DNA of 64,000 bases from Lacticaseibacillus mingshuiensis (lineage in GTDB: Bacteria; Bacillota; Bacilli; Lactobacillales; Lactobacillaceae): assembly GCF_016861785.1 (NCBI RefSeq), contig NZ_BOLS01000008.1:62001-126000 (forward strand), in the 5' to 3' direction. Positions within the stretch are counted from its first letter, which is position 1, and each line of letters begins with the position of its first letter. The notes under the pieces were generated by a model, which worked only from the letters and a program-made list of their open reading frames with translations, was not told where the DNA came from and searched no databases. Below, one piece after another: positions 1 through 8,989 of this stretch. The position numbers and the translations under genes are program-made.

Positions 1-80
1 GTCGTTAATTTCCGCAAGCCTGCCTCATCCGTCATCTGGTTGAGCGCACCGCGCCATGCGAGTTCATCTAAGATATTCAT
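1..80 (-). CDS. tyrS: Tyrosyl-tRNA synthetase, N-terminal fragment
   Basis: The first 26 codons of a gene that runs off the left edge. They read MNILDELAWRGALNQMTDEA and onward, the usual start of Firmicutes TyrS, which charges tRNA-Tyr in the cytoplasm. The ATG is preceded by GGAGG about seven bases upstream. A complete T-box leader with a UAC specifier lies directly upstream, which independently supports the tyrosine assignment. The catalytic domain is outside the window. Confidence 0.88.
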   Translation of the reverse strand, partial: MNILDELAWRGALNQMTDEAGLRKLT

Positions 81-109
81 GCTTTCCTCCATTTGTTTTC
101 ATTGGCCGA

Positions 110-325
110 AAAAAAGTCCCTGCTTGCAATTTGCAAACAGGGACGAGTCATCGCGGTACCACCCTTGTTATGGCCGAGGCCATCACTTGACGATGCATAG
201 CGGCATCACCCGCGACCAAAATGACTGAGCGTAATTTCGCGTGTTGTTGCGGGATCGGCTCACAGCGACTGCCGACTCTCTGGGACCGCGCAACAAAGCT
301 ACTGAACTCTTTCGGTCGAATTATT
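110..325 (-). promoter_or_regulatory. T-box riboswitch of tyrS, tyrosine specifier
   Basis: Leader RNA that binds uncharged tRNA-Tyr and switches a terminator to an antiterminator. Seen directly: the T-box core AGGGTGGTACCGCG on the minus strand (152-166), an intrinsic terminator GTCCCTG...CAGGGAC followed by a T-run (110-144), and Stem I features AGAGAGTCGGCAG and GTGAGCCGA (about 255-285). A TAC triplet at 233-231 lies in GAAATTACGC, the expected place of the specifier loop; TAC is a Tyr codon and matches the gene downstream. The position of the specifier is inferred from sequence only, not folded. Confidence 0.9.
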
Positions 326-331
326 ACCGTC

Positions 332-360
332 AGTGTAGCATAGCGCTGCGGCAAAGAAAA
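332..360 (-). promoter_or_regulatory. Promoter of the tyrS T-box leader
   Basis: Minus-strand extended -10 TGCTACACT (TACACT at 337-332) lies 17 bases from a weak -35 TTTTCT (360-355). It sits just before the predicted start of the T-box RNA. Confidence 0.55.
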
Positions 361-380
361 GAGCGGGCCTAGAATCCTCA

Positions 381-682
381 AACGGGCAGCGCCACCCCTT
401 TTTCCCTGCGGCGTCCCTTGCCCTGGATCATTTCATTGACACGGGAAGACGCCGACCACAACTGCTTCGGCTCTTCTTTACATTTGAGATCGTGATCATC
501 CGGCAAACTGTGTTCTTTATTGAGCGAATGATTTATGCGGATGCGGGAAGCAAATTGCTACTGCAGAGACAAGTTCTCAGAGGTATTTTGCGTCGATAAT
601 ATCCGTCAAAATTGGGACTTTATAGAAATCTCTCGAAGGATTCTTTTACGCAAGTTGTACAGACTTTTTACAATCAAACCAG
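381..682. other. Intergenic stretch with no recognised gene
   Basis: Between the tyrS promoter and the promoter of the structured RNA. I see no open frame with a ribosome binding site and no known RNA motif. An imperfect inverted repeat (GGCGTCCC near 410 and GGGAAGACGCC near 450) is present, without a T-run. Confidence 0.4.
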
Positions 683-714
683 TTGACGTATCCGCTTACT
701 GGGGTTATTATAAT
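683..714 (+). promoter_or_regulatory. Strong sigma-A promoter of the structured RNA
   Basis: TTGACG (683-688), then TATTAT at 706-711 (17-base spacing) overlapping a perfect TATAAT at 709-714. Transcription would start near 720. No coding frame with a ribosome binding site follows. Confidence 0.7.
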
Positions 715-719
715 CTCGA

Positions 720-1005
720 CACTGAGAGGCGTGGAGGAGCTGGCCACGAGTTCTCTCCCAGCGTCGGTCAGTCCGGCGGGAGACAACCCGCGACCCACCC
801 CGAGCGACGCAATGACGGTTACCTGCAGTAAGGGGGTAACCCAAAGGGCTAAACGGACCCAGTGCTGAAAGGCACCGGAAAAATGTACCACCTGCATTTC
901 TAACTGAATAAGTTCCCCTAACACCGACGGGAGGAATCTCGAAAATGAAGAGGGAAAGGGATCCAACCTAAAATTTGGCAGGCCGGAGCACGCTTCGGCC
1001 TGTTT
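720..1005 (+). ncRNA. Unidentified structured RNA, about 285 nt
   Basis: A stand-alone transcript is implied by a strong promoter upstream and a terminator at the end. Pairings read by eye: a long closing stem (GAGTTCTCTCCC 748-759 with GGGAGGAATCTC 929-940, continued by CGTCGGT 763-769 with ACCGACG 922-928), GTCCG/CGGAC (771-775/854-858), GCGGG/CCCGC (776-780/787-791), GGTTACC/GGTAACC (817-823/836-842) and GTGC/GCAC (862-865/872-875). It is not a recognisable RNase P RNA, tmRNA, SRP RNA or simple 6S rod. A member of an Rfam family that I cannot recall, for example raiA, is possible. No start codon with a Shine-Dalgarno is present. Confidence 0.6.
979..1005 (+). terminator. Intrinsic terminator of the structured RNA
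   Basis: CAGGCCG (979-985) pairs with CGGCCTG (996-1002), followed by TTT. Confidence 0.6.
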
Positions 1006-1023
1006 GCTGTGCCCTCAGATAAT

Positions 1024-1083
1024 AAAACACCCCAGAGACGCTCAGGCGTTGCCACTTTGCGCTACCTGAACGTTCCTGGGGTC
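1024..1083 (-). terminator. Long hairpin terminator after the ArsR-type gene
   Basis: CCCCAG and GACG and TCAGG on one arm (1030-1045) pair with CCTGA, CGTT and CTGGGG on the other (1065-1081). On the minus strand it is followed by TGTTTTATT, 20 bases after the regulator's stop codon. Confidence 0.6.
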
Positions 1084-1100
1084 CCTACGACCATGCGATT

Positions 1101-1436
1101 TTACAACCCCTGACTCTGCCGCCGCAGTGCCCGGGTCAGGCGCTCGAGTCGGGCGATCGTGTCATCGAGTGTTAGATAATAGTAGACAACATTGCCCACC
1201 TGCCGAGAATCAACCATGCCGATGTCGCGTAATGTCTTGAGATGATGCGACGTTGCCGGCTGAGACAGGCCAATTTTCTCCGCGAGGTCGTTGACCTTGA
1301 TACCGCGATCCCCGGATACTTCCCCCAGTAACATGATCAGCTTCTGCCGATTGGCGTTCGACAACGCGTTCAGATGACCAATGTCGAGCTTGAATTCATT
1401 CAATGCCTCTTGCTGCGCCGCAGAATACTCCGTCAT
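1101..1436 (-). CDS. ArsR/SmtB-type winged-helix repressor
   Basis: A 111-residue DNA-binding protein. The wHTH reads from about residue 30 to 95, with IKVNDLAEKIGLSQPATSHH as the helix-turn-helix, a typical ArsR recognition helix, followed by the wing DSRQVGNVVYYY. No ArsR metal-box ELCVCDL motif is seen, so the effector is probably not a thiol-bound metal. The ATG at 1436 is chosen because GGGAGG lies seven bases upstream; a longer reading to 1562 would run through a palindromic repeat. It is divergent from apbE with a repeat element in between. The target is unknown; apbE is a reasonable guess from proximity only. Confidence 0.75.
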   Translation of the reverse strand: MTEYSAAQQEALNEFKLDIGHLNALSNANRQKLIMLLGEVSGDRGIKVNDLAEKIGLSQPATSHHLKTLRDIGMVDSRQVGNVVYYYLTLDDTIARLERLTRALRRQSQGL

Positions 1437-1477
1437 GATGACGCCTCCCCAAAGTTTCGGTGCTGATACAGCCTGTG

Positions 1478-1634
1478 CGTTGTTGGGCTCTGGTGCTCCT
1501 CCGCACCCAGATGTTGTTGGGCTCTGGTGCGCATGGTCGAGACAGCTAGGGACGCCCTTCACTCGGTGGCAAGGCCCGCCACCAAGCGCTGGGCTAGCCT
1601 ACCTGCTCGACCATGACCGCGCACCTCCGCACCC
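1478..1634 (-). repeat. Palindromic repeat family A, full copy plus internally deleted copy
   Basis: A full copy (1513-1634, minus orientation) starts GGGTGCGGAGGTGCGCGG and ends GCGCACCAGAGCCCAAC. Paired arms are ATGGTCGAG with CTCGACCAT and the inner stem CTTGGTGGC with GCCACCGAG. Directly after its end lies a remnant (1478-1512) in which the left and right termini of a second copy are fused, with the middle deleted. It occupies the space between the ArsR-type gene and apbE. Confidence 0.75.
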
Positions 1635-1672
1635 AGATGCAGGTCAATTGTTGCCGCAACGCGAAAAAACGC

Positions 1673-1701
1673 TTACACTAGATGTACAGGTTCAGTATAA
1701 C
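1673..1701 (+). promoter_or_regulatory. Promoter of apbE
   Basis: TTACAC (1673-1678), 17 bases, TATAAC (1696-1701), 24 bases before the start codon; the ribosome binding site AAAGGAAGG follows. Confidence 0.6.
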
Positions 1702-1724
1702 ACTGATCAAAGGAAGGTATTCTC

Positions 1725-2660
1725 ATGAGTGAATATGTGTCGTTCAAAGCACTTGGCGCGACCAACGACTTGACGATCTATGGTGGCGGCACCCCGGAAA
1801 CATTTGACCACAGCATCGCACTGGTCTCAGCCTATTCCCGCCTCTTATCCTTTTATGATAAAGACTCCATCATTAGCCAGATCAATCAAAACGCTGGCGT
1901 GGCGCCGGTGACAATCGAGGTGCGCCCTGTTTTCAACCTGATCGCACGGGCCGTGGCCTGGAGCAAGCGCGGCGCGGGGTACAATGCGCTGATCGGGCCG
2001 CTGGTCGCCTTGTGGCATATCGGCTTCGATGATGCCAAAGTGCCTGACGAAGCGGCCATTCAGGAAAAATTGCGGCTGTGTGACCCGAATCTGGTGGCGC
2101 TTGACGGCGAGAACCAGACTGTTTTTCTCACCCGCGCCGGCATGGAACTGGATCTGGGCGGGATCGCCAAGGGGTTCATCCTCGATGAGCTCAAGCGACT
2201 ATGGGCCAAGGAAGGTGTCACCGGCGGGCGGATCAACCTGGCGGGCAACGAGGTGTTGTTCCGCAATAGTGCCTCGAACATTCCGCTGTGGCAAGAGCCC
2301 ATTGCTGATCCGCGCGATCCCTCTGCCCTGCCGATTGCGACCCTGACCACGGCGCCAAACGCGGTGGTCACCACCGGCATCTTTTTCCGCCACTTCGACA
2401 AAAATGGCCAGATGTATCACCACCTGCTGGATCCAAAGACCGGCCGGCCCGTCGACTCCGACATGGCCAGCATCACTGTTGTCGCCGACTCTGCGGAAAC
2501 CGCCGATGTGCTGTCTTCAGTCGGCTTCTACCAAGGGCTGCCCGGTGGCCTGGACTTCATCGAAAATGAAGGCGCAGAGGCGATCTTCATCACAAAGGAT
2601 ATCCGCATGACCCAGACCAGTGGCCTCCGCGAGACCCTCCTGCCAACCATGGGCAATTAA
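1725..2660 (+). CDS. apbE: FAD:protein FMN transferase, cytosolic form
   Basis: Transfers FMN from FAD to a Thr or Ser of a target flavoprotein. The 311-residue product shows the family motifs DLGGIAKG (143-150), HHLLDPKTGRPV (232-243) and the Mg-binding segment VVADSAETADVLSS (252-265). Length is normal for the family. Many Firmicutes ApbE proteins are lipoproteins, but this one begins MSEYVSFKALGATND with no signal peptide, so it should act in the cytoplasm, on a soluble target such as a fumarate-reductase-like or NADH-dependent flavoprotein. No such target gene is adjacent. It has its own promoter and a terminator behind it, so it is monocistronic. Confidence 0.88.
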   Translation: MSEYVSFKALGATNDLTIYGGGTPETFDHSIALVSAYSRLLSFYDKDSIISQINQNAGVAPVTIEVRPVFNLIARAVAWSKRGAGYNALIGPLVALWHIGFDDAKVPDEAAIQEKLRLCDPNLVALDGENQTVFLTRAGMELDLGGIAKGFILDELKRLWAKEGVTGGRINLAGNEVLFRNSASNIPLWQEPIADPRDPSALPIATLTTAPNAVVTTGIFFRHFDKNGQMYHHLLDPKTGRPVDSDMASITVVADSAETADVLSSVGFYQGLPGGLDFIENEGAEAIFITKDIRMTQTSGLRETLLPTMGN

Positions 2661-2696
2661 GCAAAGCAAAATGGCGCAGTCCTGATCGCAAGCGCA

Positions 2697-2738
2697 CAAA
2701 AACGGCGTCGAGACAACATGTCCCGGCGCCGTTTTTGT
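2697..2738. terminator. Bidirectional terminator between apbE and glgP
   Basis: AAAACGGCG pairs with CGCCGTTTT around a GTCGAGACAACATGTCCCGG core. T-runs occur on both strands, fitting convergent genes. Confidence 0.75.
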
Positions 2739-2787
2739 CTGTCCTGATCAGTCGCCACCTTTCAGTTAGGCCTTCGCGAATATCCGC

Positions 2788-5193
2788 TCAGTTTTGCCAT
2801 TTTTCCTGTCCGCCGCGTGCCGGCAGCGCGTGCCAGATCTCTTTGGCGTACCGCCGCACCGTGTCGTCTGCGGAAAAACGGCCGCTGGCGGCAATGTTTT
2901 GCAGCGCCACCGCCGCCCAGCCGTGTGGATCCGTCCACAGTTGGTCGAGCACCCGCGAGGCATGAATATAACTGGCATAATCGGCCAGGACAAAATATTC
3001 ATCATGATCGACCAGCAGCGACTCATAAATGGTGTGCCCCGCCGACCCCAGCGGCAACGACCCGTCGATCAGCATTCCCAGACTTTTTTTCAAACGTGGG
3101 TCGGCTTCGGCAATCGCCGCCGGGTCATACCCCGCTGTCCGGCGCGCCGCCACTTCCTCGGCCGTCATGCCAAACAGCGCAATGTTCGACGTACCCACCG
3201 CTTCAGCAATCTCGATGTTGGCGCCATCCAAAGTGGCCAAGGTGATCGCGCCATCGGTCATCAATTTCATGTTCGACGTCCCGCTTGCCTCCATCCCGGC
3301 CAGCGAGATCTGCTCGGAAATGTCCGCGGCCGGCACGATCTTTTCCGCCAGCGAGACATTGTAATTCGGTAAAAACGCGACCTGCAGTGCGCCATTCACA
3401 GCCGGGTCGTGATTCACAAGGTCGGCGACGGTGTTGATCAACTTGATAATATCTTTGGCGTAGGTGTAACTCGGCGCGGCCTTTGCGGCAAAAATGTGCA
3501 GCCGGGGCGGCCGTTTTTCGCCTGCCCGCAGCGCCTGATACGCCTCCAAGATGCCGAGGACATGCAAAAGCTGCCGCTTATAGGCGTGCATCCGTTTGAT
3601 CTGCACGTCAAAGATCATGGCCGGCGACACCCTCAGCCCCAGTGTCTCTTGAATGTAACCGGCCAGCGCGACTTTGTTGGCCTGTTTCGCGGCGATCAGC
3701 GCATCCAGCACAGCCGGATCGTCCTGCTTGTCAGCCAGTGCGGCGATGTCTCGGGCGTCTGTTCGCCAGCCGGGGCCGATCTGTACATCCAGCAGTCCAG
3801 CCAGCGGGGCATCGGCGAGTTGGAGCCAACGCCGCGGCGTGATGCCATTTGTTTTGTTCACGAAGCGGGCGGGAAAAATGGTGGCCAGCTCCTTGAGCGT
3901 TTGTGTCTTCAGCAATTGCGTGTGCAACTTGGCCACGCCGTTAACGGTGTGGCTGCCGATCACAGCCAGCGCCGCCATTTTGATCTGCCCATCGACAACT
4001 GGCGCGGCGCGATCCACCAACAACTGCCCAAACGGCCCCGTATAGCGCAGGCGAAAGCGGCGGTCGATCTCCTGAATCAATTGCCAAAGCCTTGGCAACT
4101 GCGCCGCAAGCAGATCCACCGGCCATTGTTCCAGCGCCTCGGGCAACAGTGTGTGATTGGTGTAGGACAGCGTTGCGACCGTGGTCTGCCAGGCGCTTTC
4201 CCAACTGAGATGATGCTCATCCAGCAATAAGCGCATCAACTCGGCCACCGCTAGTGCCGGATGCGTATCATTGATATGGACTGCAACATATTTTGGCAGT
4301 TGCAGCACGCTTTTATGATATTTGAGAAAATGTGCGACAATGCTCTGCAGCCCAGCCGACACGAAAAAATATTCCTGGCGCAGGCGCAGCTCCTGTCCAG
4401 CCAAATTGGAATCATCCGGATAGAGCGTCTCGGTGATCGCGGTGATGCGCGCCCGGGCCGCCGCGGTCAGGACTTCCGGCGCATCCGGAACGGGCTCGGC
4501 GTGCCACAGCCGCATGGTGTCGATGCGCGGCTGATGATAGCCGATGATCGCCGTGTCATACGGGACTGCAAAGACTTCCTCGGCGCCGCGATAGACCGGC
4601 GTGATCTGGCCAAGCCGGTCGCGGTCGAGCAACACCTGTCCGCCAAACCGCACGATCACCGCGCGGTCGGCCTTGCGCGTCTCCCACACATCCGCATCGC
4701 GCAGCCAATCATCCGGCAGCTCGACTTGATAGCCATCCACGAAGCGCTGTTCAAACAGCCCTTGATCATAGCGAACGCCATTGCCATTGCCGACAATGCC
4801 CACCGCCGCCATCGCGTCCAAAAAAGCGGACCCCAGCCGTCCCAGTCCGCCGTTGCCCAAGCCCGGCTCAGTCTCTTCGGCATAAAGCGCCGCAGGGTCA
4901 AGGCCGAGGTCGCGCAACCCCGCCTCAACGGGTTCGAGGATGCCCAAATTCAGCAGGTTGGACGCAAGCAGGCGTCCCGGCATGAACTCGATAGCAAAAT
5001 AGTAGACCTGCTTTTGCCCCCGCTCGTCGGCCCCGTGTTTGGCGGCCGCCCATGTCGGTCCGGCCAGCCCTTTCACCACAAAGGCCAGGGCTTGGTATTG
5101 CTGGCGCGGCGGCAGCTCCTCCAGCGAATCCGCAAACAAGGTGATGGCCGCTTCGTGCAATAATTGACTCACTTGCTCTTTTGTCAGATTCAT
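2788..5193 (-). CDS. glgP: Glycogen/alpha-glucan phosphorylase
   Basis: Releases glucose 1-phosphate from the non-reducing ends of glycogen. The 801-residue protein covers the whole family. The PLP site EASGTSNMK places the cofactor lysine near residue 643, and KRMHAYKRQL is the conserved upstream helix. Near the N-terminus GNGGLGRLGSAFLDAMA is the glycogen-phosphorylase signature. It is last in the glgBCDAP operon, four bases after the glgA stop, with AGGAG before its ATG. It gives the cell a route out of stored glycogen using the polymer made by the other four products. Confidence 0.95.
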   Translation of the reverse strand: MNLTKEQVSQLLHEAAITLFADSLEELPPRQQYQALAFVVKGLAGPTWAAAKHGADERGQKQVYYFAIEFMPGRLLASNLLNLGILEPVEAGLRDLGLDPAALYAEETEPGLGNGGLGRLGSAFLDAMAAVGIVGNGNGVRYDQGLFEQRFVDGYQVELPDDWLRDADVWETRKADRAVIVRFGGQVLLDRDRLGQITPVYRGAEEVFAVPYDTAIIGYHQPRIDTMRLWHAEPVPDAPEVLTAAARARITAITETLYPDDSNLAGQELRLRQEYFFVSAGLQSIVAHFLKYHKSVLQLPKYVAVHINDTHPALAVAELMRLLLDEHHLSWESAWQTTVATLSYTNHTLLPEALEQWPVDLLAAQLPRLWQLIQEIDRRFRLRYTGPFGQLLVDRAAPVVDGQIKMAALAVIGSHTVNGVAKLHTQLLKTQTLKELATIFPARFVNKTNGITPRRWLQLADAPLAGLLDVQIGPGWRTDARDIAALADKQDDPAVLDALIAAKQANKVALAGYIQETLGLRVSPAMIFDVQIKRMHAYKRQLLHVLGILEAYQALRAGEKRPPRLHIFAAKAAPSYTYAKDIIKLINTVADLVNHDPAVNGALQVAFLPNYNVSLAEKIVPAADISEQISLAGMEASGTSNMKLMTDGAITLATLDGANIEIAEAVGTSNIALFGMTAEEVAARRTAGYDPAAIAEADPRLKKSLGMLIDGSLPLGSAGHTIYESLLVDHDEYFVLADYASYIHASRVLDQLWTDPHGWAAVALQNIAASGRFSADDTVRRYAKEIWHALPARGGQEKWQN

Positions 5194-5197
5194 GAAG

Positions 5198-6643
5198 TCA
5201 CTCCTGTCCGGTCAGCTCGCGGTAGCCCGCCAGATATTCTTGGGCCGCGATCGCCCAGTCAAAGTCCTCTGCCATGCCATGGTGCTGCAATCCCTCGTAC
5301 ACCAGCAGCTCGTCGCGGTAGATGGCCGCCGCCCACAGCAGCATTTTGCCCAAGGTCGCCGGGGTGAAATCGGCGAAGGAAAAGCCGGTGCCACTGCCGT
5401 CACGAGGATCAAACGGCCGTACCGAATCGCGCAGGCCACCTGTTTCGTGTACGATCGGCACGGTGCCGTACCGCATCGCCATCATCTGGGCCAGGCCGCT
5501 GGGTTCAAAGGCGCTGGGCATCACAGAATAGTCCGCGCCGCCATAGATCTCCTGCGCAAGCGTCACGTCAAACCCGATCACCGTCGCCATTTGCGCCGAA
5601 AACTGATGGGCAAGCGCCTGAAACGCCGATTCCAGCCCTGGCTCACCGGTGCCCAACAACACGACTTGTGCGTGGCTGCCGGCCAGCAACGTGCCCAGCG
5701 CCTGGACCAGCAGCCCCATCCCCTTTTGGTCGGTCAACCGGCTGACGACGCCAAACAACGGCGCCTCGCTGGCCGGCAGATCGACGCGTTGTTGCAGCGC
5801 CAATTTGTCCGCCGCCTTACCGCTGAGATTGAAGCGGTCAAACGGCGCGGCCAATGCCGGATCCGTGAGCGGATCGTACAGCGCGGTGTCAATGCCGTTC
5901 AAGATCCCGATCAGTTTGCCCCGCTGGCGGCGCAGGGTGCCATCCAGATGCTCGCCGAATGCCGGCGTCAGGATCTCAGCGGCATAACTCGGCGACACCG
6001 TGGACACCCGGTCGGCAAAATTGATGCCGCCCTTGAGGTAATTGACCTGGCCATCCTGCGCAAAGCCGTCGTCGTTGAAAAATTGGCGGCCGATGCCAAA
6101 CACATCCTCGAGCACCGAGGCGCCAAACCACCCCTGAAACTGCAGGTTGTGAATGGTCAGCTGAGTCTTGATCTTGGCCAGTGGCTGGACCCAACTATAT
6201 TTGTCCTTGAGTAACACGGGAATCATCGCGGTGTGCCAATCGTTGACATGCAAAATATCTGGAATGAAGTCCAGCACCTGCAGCATCTCGATCACGGCCA
6301 GCGAGAAAAAGCCGAACCGGCCGCCGTCATCCCAGTCGCCGTAAATATGGTCCCGGCCAAAGAATTCCTCGTTGTCGATCAAGTAAACAGGCACCGCCCC
6401 GAGCTTCAGGCACTTGATGCCGACAAACACATCGCGCTGGCCAAACCGAAGCGTGAAATGGGCCAGCTCCTGGATCTCTTTTTGAAAAAGGGGTGGCATC
6501 AGTTGCCCGTAATACGGGAGCACCACCCGCACGTCGACGCCGGCCTTGGCCAACGCTTGCGGCAGGGCATAGGCGACATCGCCCAAGCCGCCTGTTTTAT
6601 AAAACGGTGCGCTTTCCGCCGCCGCAAACAGCACTTTAAGCAT
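5198..6643 (-). CDS. glgA: Glycogen synthase, ADP-glucose type
   Basis: A GT5 glucosyltransferase that extends alpha-1,4-glucan from ADP-glucose. The ADP-glucose-binding KTGGLGDV motif is at residues 16-23. The C-terminal Rossmann domain holds VSRLTDQKGMGLL and the PSAFEPSGLAQM nucleotide-sugar motif. The start at 6643 is supported by AGGAGG nine bases upstream and gives 481 residues. The glgD stop lies inside ATGCTTAA, an eight-base overlap that suggests translational coupling. Confidence 0.95.
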   Translation of the reverse strand: MLKVLFAAAESAPFYKTGGLGDVAYALPQALAKAGVDVRVVLPYYGQLMPPLFQKEIQELAHFTLRFGQRDVFVGIKCLKLGAVPVYLIDNEEFFGRDHIYGDWDDGGRFGFFSLAVIEMLQVLDFIPDILHVNDWHTAMIPVLLKDKYSWVQPLAKIKTQLTIHNLQFQGWFGASVLEDVFGIGRQFFNDDGFAQDGQVNYLKGGINFADRVSTVSPSYAAEILTPAFGEHLDGTLRRQRGKLIGILNGIDTALYDPLTDPALAAPFDRFNLSGKAADKLALQQRVDLPASEAPLFGVVSRLTDQKGMGLLVQALGTLLAGSHAQVVLLGTGEPGLESAFQALAHQFSAQMATVIGFDVTLAQEIYGGADYSVMPSAFEPSGLAQMMAMRYGTVPIVHETGGLRDSVRPFDPRDGSGTGFSFADFTPATLGKMLLWAAAIYRDELLVYEGLQHHGMAEDFDWAIAAQEYLAGYRELTGQE

Positions 6644-7802
6644 GGGTGTTCGCCTCCTGATCAAGCGGCTTGAACACGGTCTGATTTTTACTTAACACCA
6701 GCGGGGCCTCCGCCGTGCCTTCGATCACCAGATTAGGCCCGATCACCACGCCTTTATCCAAGATCGCGTGGCGCACCAAGGAGCCGTTGGAGATCTTACT
6801 GCCTTGCATCACCACACTGTCTTCCACGACGGCGCCGCGATGCACGGTGACATTGCGCGAGATCACGCTGCGGGCGACGCTGCCTTCGATGAAGCCGCCA
6901 GTCCCAAGCAGACTGCCACTCACCTTTGAATCATGGGCAAAAAAGGTGGGCACCTCGTTTTTACTTTTGGTCAAAATGGGAATGGAGCTGTACAGCAGCG
7001 ATTGAAAATTGCGCTCCTGCAGCATGCTCATGTTGGCCTGATAATACCGGTCGACGGCATTGATCAGGGCCAAATAGCCCGTGTATTCAAAGGCATTGGC
7101 ATTTTGCTCCAGCACCGCATCGCGCAACAATTCAGGCAGGCGCGCAAATTCACCGGCGGTATTGGCCTGATCCAGCAGATCGAGCAGATAGACCGTGTCC
7201 AGCAGATACACTTCCATGAAGCGGGGCAGTTTTTCCTCATGCCCGGAAAGGCTCTGCTGGGAGGCATTCAACACGGCGCTGGCGGTGCCCAGTTCGGACA
7301 ACGTGAGCAGCGGATCATCGGCGCGGACGCGATTCGGCGCCACATTTTTATACAGCGCGGTGATCGGGCTGGAACCCAGTTTGTGGTAGGCCAGCACCGC
7401 CGCCAAGTCGATGTTGGCCACATTGCGGGCACCCATCACCACGGTGTATGGCGCGCCGGACCGCCGCAGAAACTGACTGTAATTGTCATAATAGCGCGTG
7501 CGCAGCTCCGCGTTGGCGTAATCGCGCGTCGCGACATACGGAAAGAGGAAGGCGCCACCTTGAATGAGGTCCAGATTCCACGCCTCACCACTGCGCACAT
7601 GATCTTGCACGGAGCGGCTGGAGCGTGGCATGAACAGCCCGACGCTATACACATTCGCGCGGGCCACCGCCGACAACGGAAAATCGATCAGGCGGTAGCG
7701 CCCGGCAAACGGCAATGTCCCAATGGGCCGCGCCGCTGTCAGTGACCCCAGCGCGCCGTCTTCATTCAGATCGATGATCGCCGCAATTTCACCTTTTTTC
7801 AT
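6636..7802 (-). CDS. glgD: Glucose-1-phosphate adenylyltransferase, GlgD subunit
   Basis: The non-catalytic or regulatory partner of GlgC in Firmicutes ADP-glucose pyrophosphorylase. The nucleotidyltransferase fold is kept ([11 protein letters not shown] near residue 33), but the usual GGGxGTRL loop is replaced by [12 protein letters not shown], as is normal for GlgD. The C-terminal half is a left-handed beta-helix of hexapeptide-like repeats ([19 protein letters not shown]). It starts four bases before the glgC stop (ATGA overlap). Confidence 0.93.
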   Translation of the reverse strand: MKKGEIAAIIDLNEDGALGSLTAARPIGTLPFAGRYRLIDFPLSAVARANVYSVGLFMPRSSRSVQDHVRSGEAWNLDLIQGGAFLFPYVATRDYANAELRTRYYDNYSQFLRRSGAPYTVVMGARNVANIDLAAVLAYHKLGSSPITALYKNVAPNRVRADDPLLTLSELGTASAVLNASQQSLSGHEEKLPRFMEVYLLDTVYLLDLLDQANTAGEFARLPELLRDAVLEQNANAFEYTGYLALINAVDRYYQANMSMLQERNFQSLLYSSIPILTKSKNEVPTFFAHDSKVSGSLLGTGGFIEGSVARSVISRNVTVHRGAVVEDSVVMQGSKISNGSLVRHAILDKGVVIGPNLVIEGTAEAPLVLSKNQTVFKPLDQEANTHA

Positions 7803-8941
7803 TCTTTTTCCCTCCGTCCGACCACTTCGCCATAGCCGACGACCGCGATCTCATTTTCCGTGCCGATCACCTCACCGCCATCCCCCACCACCGCATTTTC
7901 ACCGATGATCGCATGGTCGATGTGGACGTTCTTGCCGATCACCGCATCCGGCATCACCATGGTGTCCTTGATCACCGCCCCTTCGCCGACCTTAACGTTG
8001 CGGGAAATGATGCTGTGGATGATGGTGCCGGCGATGAAGGCGCCATCGACCACCATCGCCCGGTCAAGCGTCGCAGAGGTGGTGACAAACAGCGGCGGAT
8101 TGGCGTCCGCTTGCGAGTAGATGCGCCAGCTACGATCCGCGATATTCAGTGAATTGTGCGGGGATAAAAACTCCATGTTCGCCTCCCACAGCGAGTGAAT
8201 CGTACCAACATCCTTCCAGTAGCCGTGAAACGCGTAGGCATAAGTCGGCTCGTTGTGCGCCAAATAGGCAGGAATCACGTCCTTGCCAAAATCCTCAAGG
8301 CCGCTGCCGGTCGCATAACTTTCCGTCAGATAACGGCGCAGCGTGTCCCAGTTGAAAATATAGATGCCCATCGAGGCCAAATTGCTCTTAGGCTTGGCCG
8401 GCTTTTCCTCAAACTCGATGATGCGCTCGGTGTCATCGGTGTTCATGATGCCAAACCGAGTCGCCTCATCCATTGACACCGGCATCACTGCCACCGTCAG
8501 CGCCGCCTTTTTGGCCTTGTGCTGCGCGAGCATCTGCTCATAATCCATTTTGTAAATATGATCCCCCGAAAGAATGAGCAAATATTCCGGAGCATATGAA
8601 TCGATGTAGGCAATATTTTGATAGATCGCATGGGCGGTCCCTTCGAAAAATTTTTCGCCTTCGCTGGACGCATAGGGCTGCAGAATCGTGACCCCGGCGC
8701 CGCGTTCGTTGAGCCCCCAACTCGCCCCGTTTTGGACATGCCGGTTGAGCTCCAGCGGCTGGTACTGCGTGATCACGCCCACTGTGTCCACGCCGGAATT
8801 GCTCAAGTTGCTCAAGGTAAAATCGATGATGCGATACCGGCCGCCAAACGGAACGGACGGCTTGGCCGTACTTTTTGTCAACTTGCCGAGCCGCGTCCCC
8901 TGACCGCCCGCCAAGATCATCCCCAACATTTCTGTTGCCAT
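7799..8941 (-). CDS. glgC: Glucose-1-phosphate adenylyltransferase, catalytic subunit
   Basis: Makes ADP-glucose from ATP and glucose 1-phosphate, the committed step of glycogen synthesis. Residues 7-42 contain [10 protein letters not shown] followed by [15 protein letters not shown], the intact catalytic loop and signature 1. The 380-residue length matches the family. The C-terminal beta-helix follows from about residue 290. The gene lies 48 bases after glgB and overlaps glgD by four bases, with AGAGGGG before its ATG. It probably forms a hetero-oligomer with GlgD. Confidence 0.95.
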   Translation of the reverse strand: MATEMLGMILAGGQGTRLGKLTKSTAKPSVPFGGRYRIIDFTLSNLSNSGVDTVGVITQYQPLELNRHVQNGASWGLNERGAGVTILQPYASSEGEKFFEGTAHAIYQNIAYIDSYAPEYLLILSGDHIYKMDYEQMLAQHKAKKAALTVAVMPVSMDEATRFGIMNTDDTERIIEFEEKPAKPKSNLASMGIYIFNWDTLRRYLTESYATGSGLEDFGKDVIPAYLAHNEPTYAYAFHGYWKDVGTIHSLWEANMEFLSPHNSLNIADRSWRIYSQADANPPLFVTTSATLDRAMVVDGAFIAGTIIHSIISRNVKVGEGAVIKDTMVMPDAVIGKNVHIDHAIIGENAVVGDGGEVIGTENEIAVVGYGEVVGRREKE

Positions 8942-8989
8942 ATAGACCCCTCTTTTCGCTGGCGACTGACCCGCCGCCGGTTCCCCCTG

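Noticed and set aside
720-1005. RNase P RNA, tmRNA, SRP RNA or 6S RNA
   Set aside because: None of the conserved strings of these RNAs is seen, there is no tRNA-like end, and the fold is multi-branched rather than a rod.
5192-6214. Plus-strand frames opposite glgA, glgP and glgB
   Set aside because: Antisense to intact glycogen genes with full motifs; no independent evidence.
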